A stretch of DNA of 28,011 nt, from NCBI GenBank assembly GCA_937892275.1, contig CALAVG010000067.1:1-28011 (forward strand). Reading direction: 5' to 3'. A program made the position numbers and the translations under genes. The notes beneath the pieces are model-generated. The model had not been told where the DNA came from, searched no databases, and saw only the letters and a list, made by a program, of their open reading frames with translations. The stretch is from an uncultured Methanomicrobiales archaeon (GTDB lineage Archaea; Thermoplasmatota; Thermoplasmata; Methanomassiliicoccales; Methanomethylophilaceae). Of this stretch, positions 24,161-28,011 are shown piece by piece; the first letter of the stretch is position 1; the number at the start of each line of letters is the position of its first letter.

Positions 24161-25161
24161 GCAGAGGCCTCCTGTTCTGGAACGTGGGGTTCTACCTTCA
24201 GATTCATGAGCATCCTTTTGCCGTCGAACATTTTGAGCGATGTGAATTCGGTATCGTCGCCGTCGGCAAATACCTCGGATACGGAGAATCTGTTGGCGAC
24301 CATGACCGATCCGCTTTCATCGTTCGCCATGGTCACGTAGATGATATCATGATCTTTCCATTTCTGCAGGATCATAACGGATTTGATCCTGTCCTTGACA
24401 AGTATTAGCCTCTTCTCGGATTCCACCGGCCCTCCGTCGGTGAGAGGTTCCCATGAAGACCTGTCGTCGAACATGTGCTTCAGGATGAGGCCGTCATCCC
24501 TTTTTAGCATCAAGCTATTCTCTGCTATGTTCGTTAAGCGTAACCTCTCGACCCTGGTATTGATCTGTTGCAGCAGTGTGCTGTATTTGATCTCCTTCGT
24601 ATCGAGGATGAGCAGCAGGATCAGGTACTGGAAGAATCCGATGATGATAGGTGCGGTATTCTCATAGAGCGGTATGCCCGTCATAAGTTTGGTCTGATAG
24701 TTCACAAGGATAATTGCCACCTGCAGGAGGGCCAACACGCTCGTGCTGAGTATCATCCCGAGAAGACCGCGGGATGTGTCCGAGAGGTATTTGTAGCTGG
24801 AATACAGCAGATTCGCACCCATGATCAGGGTTACGAGACCTATGGCAAGCGAGATTGTGGAGACCATCGCAAGGGTGCTGATGGACATGATCACTCTGCT
24901 GATACCGATGGACATTGCATAGAAACCGACCGTTCTGACTACGTTCTTTTTTGGATCGAACAGGATGAATTCCGCTATTATTATCTTGATGACCGCTGCC
25001 GCAATCTCGTCAATGAAGCCCCAGTTGCTGGTCGCATTGGATGTATACAGGCTATACAGTTCAAAGGCTCCGGAGAGTATCAGGATGAGGGCCAGGAGAT
25101 ATGGTGTGCTTCCTTTCAGCCATTTAAGCACGCTGCTGGTGGCTCTATTCACCTTCTCCAT
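24157..25161 (-). CDS. Membrane protein with C-terminal cytoplasmic domain (paralogue 1 of surface operon)
   Basis: 334 aa, architecture as the downstream paralogue. About six hydrophobic spans lie in residues 15-190 (LLALILILSGAFELYSLY, AAVIKIIIAEFILF, VSTISLAIGLVTLIMGANLL, MILSTSVLALLQVAIILV, PIIIGFFQYLILLLIL). A linker reading LLQQINTRVERLRLTNIAENS leads to a soluble domain (about 215-334, EKRLILVKDRIKSVMILQKW). The ATG is one base after the stop of the surface-protein gene. The pairing of two diverged paralogues suggests a heteromeric membrane unit. Function unknown. Confidence 0.75.
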   Translation of the reverse strand: MEKVNRATSSVLKWLKGSTPYLLALILILSGAFELYSLYTSNATSNWGFIDEIAAAVIKIIIAEFILFDPKKNVVRTVGFYAMSIGISRVIMSISTLAMVSTISLAIGLVTLIMGANLLYSSYKYLSDTSRGLLGMILSTSVLALLQVAIILVNYQTKLMTGIPLYENTAPIIIGFFQYLILLLILDTKEIKYSTLLQQINTRVERLRLTNIAENSLMLKRDDGLILKHMFDDRSSWEPLTDGGPVESEKRLILVKDRIKSVMILQKWKDHDIIYVTMANDESGSVMVANRFSVSEVFADGDDTEFTSLKMFDGKRMLMNLKVEPHVPEQEASA

Positions 25162-25162
25162 C

Positions 25163-27490
25163 TCAATCTCTCCATCTGATTATCGCAAGTATTATCCCTA
25201 CCACAACGACAGGTATCAGCGAGATCAATAACGTTTCCAGGGAGATCCCGGTGATAGGGACGAACGAAGTGAATGTGAGGCAGTACGGCAGATTGCCAGT
25301 GTGAATCGTGACGTCCGCTCTCAGTTCCTCATCTATCTCGCCCTCTTCGTCCACATGCTGCACCGTATAGAATGTGTAATCGCAATCGAGTTCTGTAAGG
25401 CGACCTAGGTTATCCATATAGTATGCAGTCACCGTGTTCTCACTATTGAGGCGCTCAAGCGTCACCTTCACATCAACATCCTTTGATGTCTTTTCAATCG
25501 TGCCATTTGAGTCGTTCAGTTCTATATCGAACAACACTCCGTCGCCTATGACCTTCTGCCTTTCCGGTATCTGACTTGCATGGATCGGGATTACAAAGAC
25601 TTCCAGACTGCCTTTAATCGCAATGATGTCTTCCTTTTGAAGTGTTATTTCATTGATATTCCCATAAACATTGATCACCATTCTCAGGGCATCTATTTCT
25701 CCCGAATCGATCTTCGATTTGATGCTACGCATCTCTGACTCTGAGATAATCATTGTCTGGTATTCGGACCGCAGCTCGTAGGTGCCCGATAAGATGTTGG
25801 TCTCATAGTGATCTTCTGTCCACAATTCATCCATGGAGACGTCATGGGCAGGCATTTCGTATTCGTCAGTGTAATATGATAATCCGTCGCACCAGCCAAA
25901 GAAGATCATTCCAGTCTGAGGTTCGGGTGTGGGAAGATGAACGATCGTCGTGGCAGGATATTGGAAGATATCTTCTCCGATCCAGAGATCGTATTCCCTT
26001 GTTCCAAGCTCTGCGTGGTATGTGCCTTTGAGGGATTTAGGTTCAGCGTCTAGACCGGATCCTTCGACTGTGTATTCGACATATCTGTCCGATTGGAATT
26101 CGAGCAATCTGTAACCTTCGTCAGGGTAGATGGTAGCCTCATTCATATACAAATTCAGAGACAGGGAGGCTTCCTCGTTATCAGCAAAGCTAGCATCTAT
26201 CAGATCCCCTATCACTGCATGGCTTGCAGTTCTGAAGGGAAGGTTGAGCAATCCTTGTAGAGTGGACGCATCTATCGCAGTCAGTTCGCCATACACGTCA
26301 GTATTGGAGAAACGAACTGAGCAACCCTCTCTGACATCTAGATCGGCCTCGAATCTGCCATTGTTGGTGGCCAATTGTCCGCTATGCATCGTAAGAGATA
26401 TTCTATCGTTAATCTCGACATCGAATTTTGCCATCCAGATTTCGATGTCGTAAAGCGTCTTGGCAAGCGTTTCGACCTTAAAGACGGCATTGGGAATATC
26501 GACAGCTAAGAATCCTCCTTCCTCTGTAGAACTTATCTTATGGAGGTCGATCTGAACTTTATTGACATCGCTCAGATAGTTGGTCATGGTGGCTACGAAG
26601 CTGTTGATGTCAAGGCTTCTGAGGACCAGTGATGTACTGCCAATAGGCGAGGATACCGTGGATTTGAATGAATCCACATCTATTGAGTATGTCAGCAGGA
26701 AAGAGCTGATGGATGATCTAAGAAGGTTGATACCGACTGCGATGTCCACTCCCACATCGCTATCGAATATGTGCTGAGCTATGTTCTTGATATCCGTTAT
26801 GGCTGATGAAGCATCCACGTGAATCCCCAGATCGACATCTGCCTCGAACTCACTTCCGCTTCCGCCTTTTAATTGCAGAACTCCGATGCTGAGAACGCCG
26901 TCGAGGTCCAGTTTGCCTTTGACGTTCATGTTTAGGGACGTTCCAGCGAGATCTCCGGTGACTTCGAAATACTGGATGAGAGAACCTTTGATTATGATGT
27001 TCAGGTCGATGGGCATCTGGATGTCGGTTCCGAAGACATGGAGGGTCGAACCTTTCTTCAGTTCGATTGTGGCCTCATCACCTTTTATCGTGAAACTGTC
27101 GCCCAATCTCAGAATACTGCCGTCATTGATGACTATTCTGCCGTCTCCGGAAAACACATAGGTGTTGTTGTACCCAATCGTATATGTGTTTTGAGATACC
27201 TCGATACGATTCTTGATGTCGATGGTGGTCCCCCTCTTCTCATCCTTGTTCTCGAATATGTCGACGATCGCTGACGTCAGTTTGGTGAAATACTTCTTCA
27301 TTTTCTCTGGAGAGTAGGACAGATCCGGTTCCGATCCGGATCCGAGGGCCGTGCCAGATATATCATACTGGTCATACGCGACAGTATCCGTGCTATCTTT
27401 GCCAGCATTGTCATCATAGAACAGGAACACACCTGTGGCACCGATTAAAACCAGACAAAGGCAAAGTAGAACGAGGATACCGCGTTTCAT
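25163..27490 (-). CDS. Large surface-anchored protein with C-terminal membrane anchor and InlB-type repeat
   Basis: 775 aa. An N-terminal signal segment (about 4-24, GILVLLCLCLVLIGATGVFLF) is followed by a roughly 720-residue Ser/Thr/Asp-rich extracellular region with many short beta-strand blocks, such as YVFSGDGRIVINDGSILRLG (112-131), which suggests a beta-solenoid or stacked-sheet portion. Residues about 508-556 look like one InlB B/Listeria-Bacteroides repeat (FFGWCDG...EYEMPAHDVSMDELW). A single C-terminal span (about 750-771, LLISLIPVVVVGIILAII) ends in RWRD, the usual stop-transfer anchor. The gene heads an operon with the two paralogous membrane proteins. Its promoter is bracketed by inverted 12-bp sites. 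Probably an adhesin or cell-envelope polymer component; no enzyme motif seen. Confidence 0.75.
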   Translation of the reverse strand: MKRGILVLLCLCLVLIGATGVFLFYDDNAGKDSTDTVAYDQYDISGTALGSGSEPDLSYSPEKMKKYFTKLTSAIVDIFENKDEKRGTTIDIKNRIEVSQNTYTIGYNNTYVFSGDGRIVINDGSILRLGDSFTIKGDEATIELKKGSTLHVFGTDIQMPIDLNIIIKGSLIQYFEVTGDLAGTSLNMNVKGKLDLDGVLSIGVLQLKGGSGSEFEADVDLGIHVDASSAITDIKNIAQHIFDSDVGVDIAVGINLLRSSISSFLLTYSIDVDSFKSTVSSPIGSTSLVLRSLDINSFVATMTNYLSDVNKVQIDLHKISSTEEGGFLAVDIPNAVFKVETLAKTLYDIEIWMAKFDVEINDRISLTMHSGQLATNNGRFEADLDVREGCSVRFSNTDVYGELTAIDASTLQGLLNLPFRTASHAVIGDLIDASFADNEEASLSLNLYMNEATIYPDEGYRLLEFQSDRYVEYTVEGSGLDAEPKSLKGTYHAELGTREYDLWIGEDIFQYPATTIVHLPTPEPQTGMIFFGWCDGLSYYTDEYEMPAHDVSMDELWTEDHYETNILSGTYELRSEYQTMIISESEMRSIKSKIDSGEIDALRMVINVYGNINEITLQKEDIIAIKGSLEVFVIPIHASQIPERQKVIGDGVLFDIELNDSNGTIEKTSKDVDVKVTLERLNSENTVTAYYMDNLGRLTELDCDYTFYTVQHVDEEGEIDEELRADVTIHTGNLPYCLTFTSFVPITGISLETLLISLIPVVVVGIILAIIRWRD

Positions 27491-27498
27491 TCTGCTTC

Positions 27499-27542
27499 GG
27501 AATTGATTCCTATATAGTTAAACCTACCGTGGAATCAATTCC
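27499..27542. promoter_or_regulatory. Inverted pair of near-palindromic 12-bp sites bracketing the surface-operon promoter
   Basis: GGAATTGATTCC (27499-27510) and GGAATCAATTCC (27531-27542) are exact reverse complements separated by 20 bp. Each is itself a palindrome of GGAAT/ATTCC around a central TG or CA. The TATA-like stretch (minus strand TTTAACTATATA, 27511-27522) lies between them. The downstream arm lies between the TATA box and the expected start of transcription, the upstream arm just before the TATA/BRE position. A dimeric repressor could bind both and block TBP/TFB access. Confidence 0.6.
27511..27522 (-). promoter_or_regulatory. TATA box of the surface-protein operon
   Basis: Minus strand TTTAACTATATA, 21-32 bp before the ATG at 27490, consistent with a leaderless start. 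Confidence 0.5.
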
Positions 27543-27805
27543 AGACATATCTAGGAAGAGCTTTGTTGATAGAAAACGGAATGCATGCACAATCAGGTGC
27601 TCTATCCATTGTGGGATCGTTTGATGGTCATCGCCTGAATAGGCCGGTCATGCGATCGATGAGTGTCCATTTAGAAAGGTATGTCCGCACTCATTATATC
27701 GGGTGCGGATCATATAGAAAAGCATTCAAGCCAGACGCAGATTTCCAGTCGTATCTGCATTCTGACTGTACTTCATTTAAGCCACAGATGAACACACATT
27801 TAGCA
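27543..27805. other. Intergenic stretch without a convincing gene, with one hairpin
   Basis: About 260 bp. An 83-codon plus-strand frame exists but has no recognisable family, promoter or ribosome site. TCCGCAC (27684-27690) and GTGCGGA (27703-27709) form a 7-bp hairpin with a 12-nt loop, position unexplained; it could be a terminator for the partial gene that ends at 27806 on the minus strand, but no U tract follows. Confidence 0.5.
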
Positions 27806-28011
27806 TTACACTGAGAAATACATCCTGTGCTTGTATTCCTTGATGCTTATTTTACTCGGGATGGAGAGATCGAAAAGAGCATACGCCTCCTTCGCCTGAC
27901 GGTTCGGTGGATTGGTGATGACGGTGTCATCATCGACACGATAGCAATCCAAGGACTGAAGATCATAGATGTAATCCGATACAGACCTTGCGGTCTGTAC
28001 GGTCTTCTTCC
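27806..28011 (-). CDS. C-terminus of a gene cut by the window end, possibly a transposase
   Basis: An open minus-strand frame enters from the right edge and ends at the TAA at 27808-27806, giving 67 residues. The end reads TVITNPPNRQAKEAYALFDL, then SIPSKISIKEYKHRMYFSV. The sense of the frame is supported by balanced composition and by the absence of stops. The pattern (a short beta segment, then NRQAKEAYALFD) is reminiscent of the C-terminal ends of IS4/IS1634-like transposases, but this is a weak impression and could be wrong. The gene's function cannot be decided from this fragment. Confidence 0.4.
   Translation of the reverse strand, partial: KKTVQTARSVSDYIYDLQSLDCYRVDDDTVITNPPNRQAKEAYALFDLSIPSKISIKEYKHRMYFSV

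Noticed and set aside
27563..27814. An 83-codon plus-strand frame near the right edge
   Set aside because: No promoter, ribosome site or recognisable family; its end overlaps the minus-strand frame that enters from the edge.
1..28011. tRNA, rRNA or riboswitch genes
   Set aside because: I looked over the intergenic gaps and saw no cloverleaf-like or conserved RNA sequence; most gaps are short and explained by promoters or hairpins.

Overview
The window looks like a piece of a euryarchaeal chromosome, most plausibly a methanogen-related Thermoplasmata lineage such as Methanomassiliicoccales. This assignment is inference from gene content, not a database match. The archaeal signals are a Hel308-type helicase, a KEOPS Cgi121 subunit, the archaeal thiolase/HMG-CoA synthase/DUF35 set behind an XRE-type regulator, hydrogenase maturation HypA and HypD, and many starts lying about 25 bp downstream of a TATA-like box with no obvious leader. 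No rRNA, tRNA, CRISPR array or intact insertion sequence was recognised.

Layout. Left edge (1-7000): the start of a secreted protein (minus, cut by the window), an ABC-F ATPase (plus), a pair of overlapping membrane-protein genes (minus), and a full-length aconitase (minus). Region 7000-10500: a divergent promoter, then a tight four-gene operon of regulator, HMG-CoA synthase, thiolase homologue and DUF35 zinc-ribbon/OB protein, the entry steps of the mevalonate pathway to archaeal lipids. The thiolase homologue carries glycine where the nucleophilic cysteine is expected. Region 10500-14070: cgi121, two decayed copies of a 5'-nucleotidase N-terminus flanking a TerB-like gene, and a two-domain ATP-grasp enzyme, all on minus. 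The decayed copies come from a local duplication that also copied the 3' end of the ATP-grasp gene.

Region 14070-17345: an EamA transporter, homoserine kinase and threonine synthase, the last two steps of threonine synthesis, ending at a strong hairpin. Region 17345-18750: a lone AAA-type ATPase with a C-terminal nuclease-like motif, preceded by a palindrome and three 23-bp tandem repeats. Region 18790-23120: a minus-strand operon hypA-hypD-unknown-hel308, whose helicase ends in a PCNA-binding-like tail. Region 23168-27490: a three-gene minus operon of a large surface-anchored protein and two paralogous membrane proteins with cytoplasmic domains. Its promoter is bracketed by two near-palindromic 12-bp sites in inverted orientation. 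The right edge holds about 260 bp without a convincing gene and the C-terminal end of a gene cut by the window, possibly a transposase.

The best candidates for undescribed biology are the surface-protein/paralogous-membrane-protein operon with its bracketed promoter, the cysteine-less thiolase, and the long out-of-frame overlap between the two membrane genes at 3095-3447.
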